Below, piece by piece: positions 19,001-25,933 of a stretch of DNA of 45,327 nucleotides; within the stretch, counting starts at the first letter, position 1; each line of letters opens with the position of its first letter. The notes beneath the pieces were generated by a model that did no database searches, had not been told where the DNA came from, and saw only the letters and a list, made by a program, of their open reading frames with translations. The DNA is from Pelagibius sp. GTDB taxonomy: Bacteria; Pseudomonadota; Alphaproteobacteria; Kiloniellales; Kiloniellaceae. The stretch covers positions 1 through 45,327 of the forward strand of contig NZ_JANQKD010000112.1 of assembly GCF_028281305.1 (NCBI RefSeq). The letters are read 5' to 3'. The translations under genes and the position numbers were made by a program.

Positions 19001-19713
19001 CGGCCCTGGCCGAAGTCTCCTTTGACGCCCGTCCGGGGGAGACCGTTGCCCTGGTCGGTCCCTCCGGCGCGGGCAAGACCACCACGGCCCAACTGCTCAT
19101 GCGCTTCTGGGACCCCGATGGCGGCGTCATCCGGCTGGACGGCCATGACCTCGATCACTACAGACTCGACGAATTGCGCGAACGGGTCGCGCTGGTGGCG
19201 CAGGACACCTACCTCTTCAACGACAGCCTGGAGGCCAACATCCGCATCGCGCGTCCGGATGCCAGCGCCGAGGATCTGACGGCGGCGATCGGGCACGCGG
19301 CCCTGGGCGAGTTGATCGAGTCCCTGCCGCAGGGGCTGGAGACGCCGGTGGGCGAGCGCGGCGCCAGCCTCTCCGGGGGGCAGCGCCAGCGGGTGGCCAT
19401 CGCCCGAGCGTTCTTGAAAGACGCGCCGTTGCTGATCCTGGACGAGGCGACCTCCCACCTGGATGCCGTGAACGAGAAGCTGGTGCGGGGTGCTCTCGAC
19501 CGCCTGCAGCAGGGGCGTACGACGATCGTGATCGCCCATCGCCTCTCCACCGTGCGCAGGGCCGACCGCATTGTCGCGATGGAGGCCGGACGGGTGGTGG
19601 AATCCGGGCGCCATGAAGACCTGATGGCCCGCGGCGGCCTCTACGCCCGTCTCGTGCGCCGCCAGCAGGGAAACGCCGGTGGCCGAATGCGGCCTGCAAG
19701 CGCTGCGAGCTGA
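16093..19713 (+). CDS. ABC exporter, two membrane-ATPase units fused in one chain
   Basis: This 1206-aa protein contains two complete TMD-NBD halves. NBD1 has GPSGVGKST, LSGGQRQRVAIARAV and LILDEALSAVD. NBD2 has GPSGAGKTT, LSGGQRQRVAIARAF and LILDEATSHLD. Both appear catalytically intact. Each half has about six hydrophobic helices of the type I exporter fold. The layout resembles CydDC, the heterodimeric thiol/heme-linked exporter, but joined in one polypeptide; no cyd oxidase genes are nearby, so the substrate is unknown. ATG 16093 has AGGAG at 16079-16083 with good spacing; GTG 16084 is less likely. It is divergent from the LysR gene, its probable regulator. Confidence 0.9.
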   Translation: MHLEPRLWTFTKGLRGRIAYAVAIGLVAVGLGVARLALLGWLIAQVFAGATLADLVLPVVIVAVVMVLRGWFEQWRAMVAHETAARVQKRLRRALFEKLCDLGPAYAGVQRSGDVTLTMIDGVEQLETYFGKYLPQLLVSLLTPVLIFVFVAFLDLPVAAVLLAFALIALFAPAAWQKRDWRNAKDRQGAYGDFAAELLDSIQGLATLKAFGRSRERAGVLAEKADYLFRTTMWVLGTNTLSRGITDTAIAVGAAAALALGAYRVEAGAMELTALLMILMMGVEIFRPMRDLRTVLHEGMVGLSAAQGLYRLFDARPPVADAPPRAVETLAPGIAFEDVTFAYPGSRRVVHRGLGFTVEPGERVGVVGPSGVGKSTIVRLLLRFFDPDEGAVRIGGKDLRGLPFEAIRSRIAVVQQDAFLFHGTVGENIRLGRPDADEEAVVAAAKVANIHDFIAALPQGYDTPIGEKGIKLSGGQRQRVAIARAVLRDAPILILDEALSAVDSENEAVIQEALDRLMQGRTTLVLAHRLSSVIGCDRILVVDGGRVVEEGGHDALMAGGGIYAALMAEQVRDAGQAADDHALDETPPRRALATTAPTASQPLPASAALTEGIVAAEGLGWARLVRILFAMIAPWKGKMTATFVFGVLRVLAFIGVGVISALIVLALKEGRDFTQLLPWLFITAPLAGILHWAESWLAHDVAFRLLAQMRMALFDKLDKLAPAYLVRRRTGDLMGIATQDIELVEYFFAHTVAPAFVAVLVPALVLATLAWADPWLAAALLPFLLAVGLSPWLLRRRVDRLGSQAREAAGELAAHAVDSVQGLGEVVANRQEDTRAEALDRLTDRHVALRMPFFRELTAQNSLLEVLTGLGGLAVVTVGALQVSAGALDAGLLPLLTLLALAAFLPVSEIAQIGRQLADTLGATRRIYAVQREKPVVDDGPGVSAPANRSAGVTLSVERVAFRYPGAAVPALAEVSFDARPGETVALVGPSGAGKTTTAQLLMRFWDPDGGVIRLDGHDLDHYRLDELRERVALVAQDTYLFNDSLEANIRIARPDASAEDLTAAIGHAALGELIESLPQGLETPVGERGASLSGGQRQRVAIARAFLKDAPLLILDEATSHLDAVNEKLVRGALDRLQQGRTTIVIAHRLSTVRRADRIVAMEAGRVVESGRHEDLMARGGLYARLVRRQQGNAGGRMRPASAAS

Positions 19714-19801
19714 CGCCGGAGGCGGGCTGCGGCTGGCCGCTTTCGGACCTGATCCTGTGTCACGTCTCGCCGTAGCGCGGGTGACGTGATAGGTCAGGTC
19801 C

Positions 19802-20383
19802 ATGCTGGTACCGCCGCTGGACTTCGAAACCTGCAACGCCGCCCGTCTGCGCCGCGACCCGGCCTTCGACGGGCTGTTCTTCGTCGCGGTCAGGACCACC
19901 ATGGTCTACTGCCGCCCGGTCTGCCGGGTGCGCCAGCCGCTCACCCGCAACATCAGCTTCTACCCTAGCGCCGCCGCTGCGGAGCAGGCCGGTTACCGCC
20001 CCTGTCTGCGCTGCCGGCCGGAGACCGCGCCCTTCTCCGCCGCCTGGAAAGGGACCGAGGCGACGGTCGAGCGCGCCCTGAGGCTCATCGAACACGGCGC
20101 CCTCGACCAGGGCAGTGTCGCCGAACTCGCAGGGCGTCTCGGCATCGGGCCGCGTCATCTCGCCCGGCTGTTCAAGCGCCACCTCGCCGCTTCGCCGCTG
20201 CAGGTGGCGAAGACCCTGCGCCTTCAGCGCGCCAAGCGGTTGCTGGATGAGACCGCGCTGCCGATGCCAGCGGTGGCCGAACAGGCGGGCTTCGGCAGTC
20301 TGCGGCGCTTCAACGCGGCCTTTGCCGATCTTTACGGCCGTCCGCCCTCTTCCCTCAGGCGCAAGCTGCGAAGGGCGGCCTGA
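19802..20383 (+). CDS. short Ada-type regulator: zinc/methyl-acceptor domain plus AraC HTH
   Basis: The 193-aa protein joins two domains. The N-terminal Ada-like domain has four cysteines (Cys37, Cys41, Cys68, Cys71 in YCRPVCRV and RPCLRCRP) in the same spacing as E. coli Ada, where they bind zinc and one accepts a methyl group from phosphotriesters. The C-terminal AraC-type double helix-turn-helix (about residues 88-190) includes SVAELAGRLGIGPRHLARLF and MPAVAEQAGFGSLRRFNAAF. The methyltransferase (PCHRV) domain of Ada and the AlkA glycosylase domain are both absent, and neither is encoded next door. It may sense alkylation or act as a plain regulator. Confidence 0.85.
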   Translation: MLVPPLDFETCNAARLRRDPAFDGLFFVAVRTTMVYCRPVCRVRQPLTRNISFYPSAAAAEQAGYRPCLRCRPETAPFSAAWKGTEATVERALRLIEHGALDQGSVAELAGRLGIGPRHLARLFKRHLAASPLQVAKTLRLQRAKRLLDETALPMPAVAEQAGFGSLRRFNAAFADLYGRPPSSLRRKLRRAA

Positions 20384-20432
20384 CTCCAGATCCGGATACC
20401 CCGACCCGATGCTGAGAAGAAACGAGGAGACG

Positions 20433-21203
20433 ATGACTCAAGCAGAGAAAGCCAAAACCTTCGCCGCCCTGCATCAGCCGGGCGATCCCTTGGTGCTCTA
20501 CAACATCTGGGATGCCGGGGGCGCCAAGACCATTGCAAAGGCCGGTGCGAAAGCGGTCGCGACCGGAAGCTGGTCGGTCGCCGCCGCGCAGGGCTACGGC
20601 GACGGCGAGGCGATCCCGCTTGATCTCGTGCTCACGCTCGTCTCGCGCATCACGGCGACGGTCGACCTGCCGGTCACGGTGGATTTCGAGGGCGCTTACG
20701 CGCAGGCGCCGTCAGAAGCAGCAGCGAATCTTTCCCGCCTCCTGGACGCCGGGGCGATCGGCATCAACTTCGAAGACCAGGTGGTCGCCGGCGCGGGGTT
20801 GCATGCGCCGGCGTTTCAGGCGGAGCGGATCGCGGCCCTGCGCGCTGCGGCGGACGCCGCCGGCGTGCCGCTTTTCATCAACGCCAGAACCGATCTTTTT
20901 CTCAAGGAGCGGGACCGCAGCAAGCACGAGGCCTTGCTCGCCGAGGCGGTCGAGCGCGCCGCCGCCTACGCCGAGGCCGGGGCCAGCGGCTTCTTCGCGC
21001 CGGCCCTGGTGGACCCGGGCCTGATCAAGCAGCTTTGCGACCAGGCGGAGCTGCCGGTCAACATCATGATGCTGGAGGGGGCGCCCAGCCTCTCCGAAGT
21101 CGCCGCGCTCGGGGTGGCGCGGATCAGCTACGGGCCAGGGCCTTACGTAGAGGCTATGGCCCGCCTCGCCGAGCGCTTCGGGGAAGCCTCGGCGCTGTCA
21201 TAG
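20433..21203 (+). CDS. isocitrate lyase/PEP mutase family protein
   Basis: The 256-aa enzyme has the (beta/alpha)8 pattern of this superfamily: LVLYNIWDAGGAKTIAKAGA, LPVTVDFEGAYA (the metal-binding D-x-E region), GINFEDQV, FINARTDLFL and ASGFFAPALVD. Stand-alone proteins of this type cleave or form C-C or C-P bonds next to a carboxylate (carboxyphosphoenolpyruvate mutase or 2-methylisocitrate-lyase-like), and the exact substrate is not known. The ATG at 20433 is preceded by GAGGAGA. It follows the Ada-like gene by 49 bp, but no functional link is evident. Confidence 0.85.
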   Translation: MTQAEKAKTFAALHQPGDPLVLYNIWDAGGAKTIAKAGAKAVATGSWSVAAAQGYGDGEAIPLDLVLTLVSRITATVDLPVTVDFEGAYAQAPSEAAANLSRLLDAGAIGINFEDQVVAGAGLHAPAFQAERIAALRAAADAAGVPLFINARTDLFLKERDRSKHEALLAEAVERAAAYAEAGASGFFAPALVDPGLIKQLCDQAELPVNIMMLEGAPSLSEVAALGVARISYGPGPYVEAMARLAERFGEASALS

Positions 21204-21236
21204 GCAGGCGGCCGCCCTTCCTCGGACCATATTCCT

Positions 21237-22697
21237 TCAGGGGCAGCGACCCTGGGGCGTGCGCAGCAGGCCCCAGCCGAAGATGTCGTCCCGTCCAACC
21301 GCCCCCAGATCTTCCGCGCTTTCGGTCAGCAGTTCGCGGGCGCGCAAGGGGTCGTTGCCGGAGAGGCCGCGGGCATGCAGCAGGGCGGCTGTCACGAAGG
21401 GCACGGCAAAGCTTGTTCCGCTCCAGGCGGCATAGCCACCCTCTGCCCCGGCGGACCAGACATCCACGCCCGGGGCGGCAAGCTCGACATAGGCGCCGCG
21501 ATTGGCCTGGCGGTAGGGCCGTTTGCGGGCATCGATGGCGGTGACCGCCATGACTTCGCCCAGGGCACCGGGAAACGCCGGCGCCGCGCCGGGCCCGCCG
21601 TTGCCTGCAGCGGCAACGAAGTTGACACGCCGGGCGGCGCTTCGAATGCCCTCGGCGAGGACACGGTTGGCCTGCCCGCTCAGGCTGAGCGCGATGACTT
21701 CGGCACCGGACTCGATGGCCCAGTCCAGACCGCGCAGAATGGCAATGGCATCGCTTCGGATCTCACCGCCGCGGCGCAGATAGAACACGTCGGCGGCCAG
21801 AAGCTCTGCCCCTGGGGTGAGGCCGGGTGTGTCCGGCGCCACTCGGCCGACGAGCAGCGTGGCGATGGCTGTGCCGTGATCCTTCGGTGCCGCCTCGCGT
21901 CTTTCGGGCAGGAAGCTGCGGGTCGTGATGGCGGCATCGCGCAAGGCCGGATGGCTGACGTCGATGCCGGTGTCGATGATGCCGATCTGCCGCCCCGCCG
22001 CGCAGGTTGCCGCCGTCGGCAGTTCAAGGCCGACGAGGCGCGAGCCCCAGCACTCCGCGCCGCAGCCCGCGGCCGTTCCGGCCCCGGTGTTGCTGGCATA
22101 GACATGGTTGAAGTCAAAGACTGCGTCGGGGCGGGTGTTCTGCGCAAGTTCGAGGGCCTCTTCCATGCCGAGGCCGGCGGGGACGTCTAGGTTGGAAACG
22201 GTGATCCCGAGCGAGTCCAGCGGAAACTGGGAGTCGACGCGAAAGCCGACGATGCTCAGCGCTGCGATATCAAGAGGGTCCAGCCCGACTCCGACGATCT
22301 CGTTGTTGATGATGTCCTCGCGGTCATCGCGGCCGCGATCGTCATCATCCTCGTCCTCATCGTCCTCATCATCGTCGTCATCGTCGTCGTCATCATCATC
22401 GTCGTCATCGTCATCATCGTCGTCGTCATCATCGTCGTCATCGTCGTCATCGTCATCATCATCATCGTCGTCGCCGCCGTCGCGGCCGCCGCCGTTATCG
22501 TTGCCGCCACCGTTATCGTTGCCGCCGCCGTTATCGTTGCCGCCGCCATTATCGTTGTCGTTGTCGTTATCGTTGTCATTGTCGTTATCGTCGTCGTCAT
22601 CCGCCTTGGCGACCGACCACAGGTAGCTGTCGCCGCCGGGCTGCAAGGTCACGGCGGAGAATAGAAACAGAGCCAGCAGCAGGGCCATCAGGCGCAT
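21237..22697 (-). CDS. secreted subtilase (S8) with an extreme poly-Asp N-terminal region
   Basis: The 486-aa protein starts with a signal peptide (MRLMALLLALFLFSAVTL, cleavage near SVAKA). The acidic region 33-128 contains alternating DN, four NDNGGG units, and 35 consecutive Asp (76-110). A prodomain-like part (139-210) follows, then the S8 catalytic domain with Asp242 (GIIDTGID), His274 (KDHGTAIA), oxyanion Asn366 (AAGNGG) and Ser429 (SGTSFAVPF). All catalytic residues are present. The acidic region may bind calcium or cationic surfaces, which is inference. A GGAAT-N16-CGTT promoter lies upstream, matching that of the divergent ECF sigma gene. Confidence 0.88.
   Translation of the reverse strand: MRLMALLLALFLFSAVTLQPGGDSYLWSVAKADDDDDNDNDNDNDNDNDNGGGNDNGGGNDNGGGNDNGGGRDGGDDDDDDDDDDDDDDDDDDDDDDDDDDDDDDDDDDDEDDEDEDDDDRGRDDREDIINNEIVGVGLDPLDIAALSIVGFRVDSQFPLDSLGITVSNLDVPAGLGMEEALELAQNTRPDAVFDFNHVYASNTGAGTAAGCGAECWGSRLVGLELPTAATCAAGRQIGIIDTGIDVSHPALRDAAITTRSFLPERREAAPKDHGTAIATLLVGRVAPDTPGLTPGAELLAADVFYLRRGGEIRSDAIAILRGLDWAIESGAEVIALSLSGQANRVLAEGIRSAARRVNFVAAAGNGGPGAAPAFPGALGEVMAVTAIDARKRPYRQANRGAYVELAAPGVDVWSAGAEGGYAAWSGTSFAVPFVTAALLHARGLSGNDPLRARELLTESAEDLGAVGRDDIFGWGLLRTPQGRCP
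22348..22605. repeat. trinucleotide and NDNGGG-coding repeat of the subtilase
   Basis: On the minus strand GAT/GAC codons run without interruption through 22368-22472 (35 Asp), with Asp/Glu on one side and 18-bp NDNGGG-coding units plus alternating GAC-AAC on the other. GAT and GAC are mixed, so the tract is not a simple recent slippage of one codon. Confidence 0.9.
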
Positions 22698-22735
22698 TGG
22701 CAGAAATCCTTGAAGACAGCGCTTTCCAAAGGCAC

Positions 22736-22760
22736 AACGTCACAGGGCAAAAAAAATTCC
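22736..22760 (-). promoter_or_regulatory. ECF-type promoter of the subtilase gene
   Basis: On the minus strand GGAAT (22760-22756), a 16-bp spacer and CGTT (22739-22736, within GACGTTGT) form an ECF-type promoter. It lies 38 nt before the subtilase start and is back-to-back with the sigma gene's own promoter. Confidence 0.7.
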
Positions 22761-22770
22761 CTACCCCTTT

Positions 22771-22795
22771 GGAATATTCACTCTCGCCCGACGTT
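22771..22795 (+). promoter_or_regulatory. ECF-type promoter of the second ECF sigma gene
   Basis: GGAAT (22771-22775), a 16-bp spacer and CGTT (22792-22795, within GACGTTGT) match the alphaproteobacterial ECF promoter form, 31 nt upstream of the sigma start. It implies autoregulation. Confidence 0.72.
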
Positions 22796-22826
22796 GTCCA
22801 ACCGAAAAGAGGCCGAGCGCCCGTCC

Positions 22827-23324
22827 ATGTACGAAGATATCAAAGTCGAGATGGTCGCTCTGGTGCCGCGTTTACGCCGTTTTGCCTATGCGATCACAGG
22901 ATCGCAGGATGAAGGAGAGGATCTCGTGCAGGCCGCTTGCGTCAAGGCCCTGGACAGACTGGACCAGTTCAAGCCCGGGACCCGGCTGGACAGCTGGATG
23001 TTCCGTATCGTCCAGACCACCTGGATCGACCGGGTCCGCAGCCGCGGGCGGCGGGGCGAACTGGGCGATCCCGACGCGCTGGACCGGATCTCCGACCACG
23101 GAGTCGGTGCCCGGGCGGCGGAAGACCGCCTGACCCTGGAGCGGGTGCGCGCGGCCATGGCCCAGCTGCCCGAGGATCAGCGGGCGGTTCTCGCCCTTGT
23201 GGCAATCGAGGGGTACTCCTACAAGGCCGCCGCTGAGGCCCTGGAGACACCCCTGGGCACCGTAATGAGCCGTCTGGCCCGCGCCAGGTCCAAGCTCCTG
23301 CCGTTGCTGAAGGAGAGTGAATGA
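22827..23324 (+). CDS. ECF RNA polymerase sigma factor (second system)
   Basis: The 165-aa sigma factor has region 2 (LVPRLRRFAYAITGSQDEGE, DLVQAACVKALDRLDQFKPG, SWMFRIVQTTWIDRVRSRGR) and region 4 (MAQLPEDQRAVLALVAIEGY, SYKAAAEALETPLGTVMSRL). It is compact and of normal ECF length. The start at 22827 sits 31 nt after its predicted promoter. Its stop overlaps the ATG of the anti-sigma gene (ATGA, 23321-23324). It shares a promoter form with the divergent subtilase gene and the lipoprotein gene 1 kb downstream, making it the likely activator of all three. A general-stress EcfG acting from elsewhere is the alternative. Confidence 0.9.
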   Translation: MYEDIKVEMVALVPRLRRFAYAITGSQDEGEDLVQAACVKALDRLDQFKPGTRLDSWMFRIVQTTWIDRVRSRGRRGELGDPDALDRISDHGVGARAAEDRLTLERVRAAMAQLPEDQRAVLALVAIEGYSYKAAAEALETPLGTVMSRLARARSKLLPLLKESE

Positions 23325-24112
23325 TGCCGGAAAAGGTGAGCGAAGAGCAGATTGCCGCCTATGTGGACGGCAGCCTGGACCCGGCGGAGGCCGCGACGGT
23401 CGCCGCCGCCCTGGCACAGGACGAGTCGCTGAGGGCCTATGCCGAAGAGGTGAGACAGGCCAGCCGGCTGCTGCGCGAGGCCTTTGAGGAGCCGATGCGT
23501 GAACCGGTCTCCGCCGACCTGAGGGCTACGATACTGGGTTCTTCTGGACTGGGCCCTACCGGCAGCCCTGACCGGGGGGCGGCGGAGCCTGGCCAGGTTG
23601 TGGACCTGGCCCAGGTGCGCAAGGCGCGCCGGCCGTGGGTCGGCATGGCCCTGGCTGCCAGCATCGCGCTGGTGATTGGCGTTTCCGCCACCTCCGTGAT
23701 GATTCCCGGTGGGCCGCAGCCTGCGGATCAGGTCGCCATGGTGGGCACGGCGCCTGTCGAGGGTCCGCTGCATCAGGCCCTGGAGGCCTTGCCGAGCGGG
23801 CGGATATCGAATGAGGGTATTCAACCTATGCTCACGTTCTACGACGGCTCCGATCGGATCTGCCGCGAGTTCGAAGTCATTCCCGAGGACGCGGTGGAAC
23901 TGGCGTTCGGGATTGCCTGCCGGACCGGCGATCAGCGCTGGGACGTGGAGATCGTCGTCACCGCGCCGAAAGGCGAGGTCGGGCCGGACGGCTTCGTGCC
24001 GGCATCCGGACCGGGCGCTGACGCCCTGGAGGCGATGTTGGACGCGCTGGGGGCGAAGCCTGCCATTGCGCCGGCAGAGGAAACCGAGCTTCTGGATCGT
24101 GGCTGGCGATGA
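23321..24112 (+). CDS. anti-sigma factor, membrane-bound
   Basis: The 263-aa protein begins with a cytoplasmic anti-sigma segment (SEEQIAAYVDGSLDPAEAAT, then ALAQDESLRAYAEEVRQASR). One transmembrane helix (WVGMALAASIALVIGVSATS, about residues 105-125) follows, then a periplasmic domain of about 135 residues with two cysteines (RICREFEV and FGIACRTGD) that could form a disulfide. The zinc motif is absent. The 4-bp overlap with the sigma gene indicates translational coupling, the usual arrangement for an anti-sigma and its partner. What the outer domain senses is unknown. The gene is followed by a strong terminator. Confidence 0.85.
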   Translation: MMPEKVSEEQIAAYVDGSLDPAEAATVAAALAQDESLRAYAEEVRQASRLLREAFEEPMREPVSADLRATILGSSGLGPTGSPDRGAAEPGQVVDLAQVRKARRPWVGMALAASIALVIGVSATSVMIPGGPQPADQVAMVGTAPVEGPLHQALEALPSGRISNEGIQPMLTFYDGSDRICREFEVIPEDAVELAFGIACRTGDQRWDVEIVVTAPKGEVGPDGFVPASGPGADALEAMLDALGAKPAIAPAEETELLDRGWR

Positions 24113-24182
24113 CTGCCTGCCGTTAAGGCCCCTCGAAGCACCTTTGCGTAGTCGTCGGGCCTGAACGCAGCAGCATCGCCAG

Positions 24183-24225
24183 GGCCGGGGGCCTGCCGCA
24201 GGCAGGTCCCCGGCCTTTATCTTTT
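24183..24225 (+). terminator. Rho-independent terminator after the sigma/anti-sigma pair
   Basis: A 15-bp stem with one mismatch (GGCCGGGGGCCTGCC and its partner from 24201), loop GCA, is followed by TTTATCTTTT. It ends the sigma/anti-sigma transcript before the lipoprotein promoter. Confidence 0.85.
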
Positions 24226-24328
24226 GGGCCGGCCACAGCGCGCCGCCGCTTCGCCGGTGCCGAGGATTTCTCTCAAGATATTGATAAATTTGAATAAAAT
24301 GAATTAACCGAAAATCGGATCGGCAGCC

Positions 24329-24353
24329 GGAATATTCCTCTGGCCGGCGCGTT
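24329..24353 (+). promoter_or_regulatory. ECF-type promoter of the lipoprotein gene
   Basis: GGAAT (24329-24333, extended GGAATATTC as at 22771), a 16-bp spacer and CGTT (24350-24353) lie 51 nt before the lipoprotein start and downstream of the terminator at 24183-24225. Confidence 0.68.
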
Positions 24354-24404
24354 CTCCTGGTGAACATGGCCGATGGGGTCGGCCGAAAACCAGGAGATAA
24401 ACCG

Positions 24405-25058
24405 ATGAAACGCCTTTGTTCCTTGCTGGTCACTCTGCCGCTGGCAGCCTGTTCGACGGATGGATTTGAGCTGCCGTCGTTCTCCTCCGTGACCTCCCTG
24501 CTCGATCCGACTCGGCCTGAGACGCAGACGCTGAGCGGTCCGATCGAGACCGTCGCCCGCCCCGACTTCGGCGGCAGCGAGAACATCACCGTCTCCAGCC
24601 TGACCGGTGACGGCGCCAAGAGCTTCACCGTGCGCCCCTATGGCAACGGCGTGCGTGTCAGCCAGAGCGACGGCTGCGTCTGGACCCGCTCCAGCGACTG
24701 GTTCTCGCCGTCTGACAGCTGGGCCAATTGTGGAGACTCCAAGAACTGGCACACCGCCCAGGCCCAGGTGCGCGAGCTGGACTCGCTCTATCCGCTGCAG
24801 ATCGGCAGCACGGGCCGCTATCAGCGCAGTGCCGTCTCCCACACCGGCCGCAGCTATACCCGTGAGACCCGCTGCACGGTGACCGACGCGGTGGAAGTCG
24901 TGCGCCGCGGCCATGCGGCCACGCCGGCCTATGTGGTGGAGTGCGACGACAGCCGGCGGCTGCGCACGACCTGGTATGCCCCCGGCGAAGGACCCATCGC
25001 TTATCGCGAAAGGCATTTCCGCAACGGCGTTGAGGAGGCCTGGGTCCGGGTCGATTGA
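24405..25058 (+). CDS. lipoprotein of unknown function (second ECF regulon candidate)
   Basis: The 217-aa protein starts at ATG 24405 with AGGAG at 24392-24396. Its N-terminus MKRLCSLLVTLPLAACSTDG has a signal and a lipobox (LAAC), so it is a lipoprotein. The +2 Ser suggests outer-membrane delivery. The mature part is beta-rich with four further cysteines (GCVWTRSSDW, WANCGDSKNW, TRCTVTDAVEVV, YVVECDDSRRL) and many aromatic residues. I do not recognise the domain. The upstream GGAAT-N16-CGTT promoter ties it to the neighbouring ECF sigma factor. Confidence 0.75.
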   Translation: MKRLCSLLVTLPLAACSTDGFELPSFSSVTSLLDPTRPETQTLSGPIETVARPDFGGSENITVSSLTGDGAKSFTVRPYGNGVRVSQSDGCVWTRSSDWFSPSDSWANCGDSKNWHTAQAQVRELDSLYPLQIGSTGRYQRSAVSHTGRSYTRETRCTVTDAVEVVRRGHAATPAYVVECDDSRRLRTTWYAPGEGPIAYRERHFRNGVEEAWVRVD

Positions 25059-25309
25059 GCGGCCCAGACTCCGCGAAGATGAAAACGAGCTGAAAACGAC
25101 ATGAAACCCAGTCAAACGGGGCATGAACGTTAACCAATAAAAATATTAAGAAACAAAGAGTTAGTTGTCATGTCGCCGGACGTGGCCATCTACTTGGCAG
25201 ACGAACAACGGTCCCGGCGCCACGGACAGCGCCCCCTGACTGGAAACAGCAACTCGGCAGAGAAGTCCGGCCCCCGGCCGGTTCCTGCGGCCCTGAAGAG
25301 GAGAGCGTG

Positions 25310-25882
25310 ATGAAGTACTTTCGTTGCATTACATCCGACGTCGATCCAGCCCCGTTCCTGGCCGAGATTGCCGCCATCGATGACGCCTGGGATGCCGCGA
25401 CCGGCCGGCAGGACAAGATCAAGGTTCAGCGCGAAGCCCTTTCCATTCCGCTGCGCGGGCTGCGCAAGTCCGCCATCGGCGAGCGCAAGCGCCGCGATGT
25501 GCACGAAAGCCGCTGGACGACCGGATCGAAGCGCTATCCCCTCGCGCGCCAGTTCCTGACGGACATCGCCCGCGCGGAGTACAGCCTGCTCAGCCGCGCC
25601 AAGATCGTCTGCCTGCCGGCGGGGCGCCGGGTCTATCCGCATATCGATCGCGGCGATTACTACAAGGTGCGCAATCGCTACCACCTGGTGCTGCGGTCCG
25701 CCACAGGGTCCTGGCTCAAGGCCGGCAATGAAGAGGTGCGGATGCAGGAAGGCGAACTCTGGTGGTTCGACAACAAGCAGGTCCACGAAGCCTTCAACGA
25801 CGGCGATCAGGACCGCATCCACATGATCTTCGATCTGCTGCCTGCTGCGAAGGCCGAAGCGGTCCTCAGCAAGGTTGCCTGA
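25310..25882 (+). CDS. aspartyl/asparaginyl beta-hydroxylase-like Fe(II)/2-oxoglutarate dioxygenase
   Basis: The 190-aa protein matches the PF05118 fold. Metal ligands are His111 and Asp113 (VYPHIDRGDYYK) and His159 (NKQVHEAF), and the 2-oxoglutarate-binding Arg169 lies in DQDRIHMIF. WWFDNKQVHEAFNDGDQDRI is the usual signature. Enzymes of this family hydroxylate Asp or Asn in proteins or peptides, or lipid A acyl chains (LpxO); there is no membrane anchor here. ATG 25310 follows AGAGGAGAG. It is the first gene of the cassette up to 32357. Its stop is inside a 17-bp tandem duplication. Confidence 0.88.
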   Translation: MKYFRCITSDVDPAPFLAEIAAIDDAWDAATGRQDKIKVQREALSIPLRGLRKSAIGERKRRDVHESRWTTGSKRYPLARQFLTDIARAEYSLLSRAKIVCLPAGRRVYPHIDRGDYYKVRNRYHLVLRSATGSWLKAGNEEVRMQEGELWWFDNKQVHEAFNDGDQDRIHMIFDLLPAAKAEAVLSKVA

Positions 25883-25913
25883 CTCGAGGGACAAACTGAC
25901 TCGAGGAACAATA
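25880..25913. repeat. 17-bp tandem duplication containing the stop codon
   Basis: TGACTCGAGGGACAAAC at 25880-25896 is followed by TGACTCGAGGAACAATA at 25897-25913. Each begins with a TGA; the first is the stop of the hydroxylase gene. Confidence 0.85.
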
Positions 25914-25933
25914 CGTTACCAAGGAAGAAAACG

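Noticed and set aside
22108..22626. Poly-Ser frame opposite the poly-Asp tract
   Set aside because: Direct antisense read of GAT/GAC repeats; no start signals or domain.
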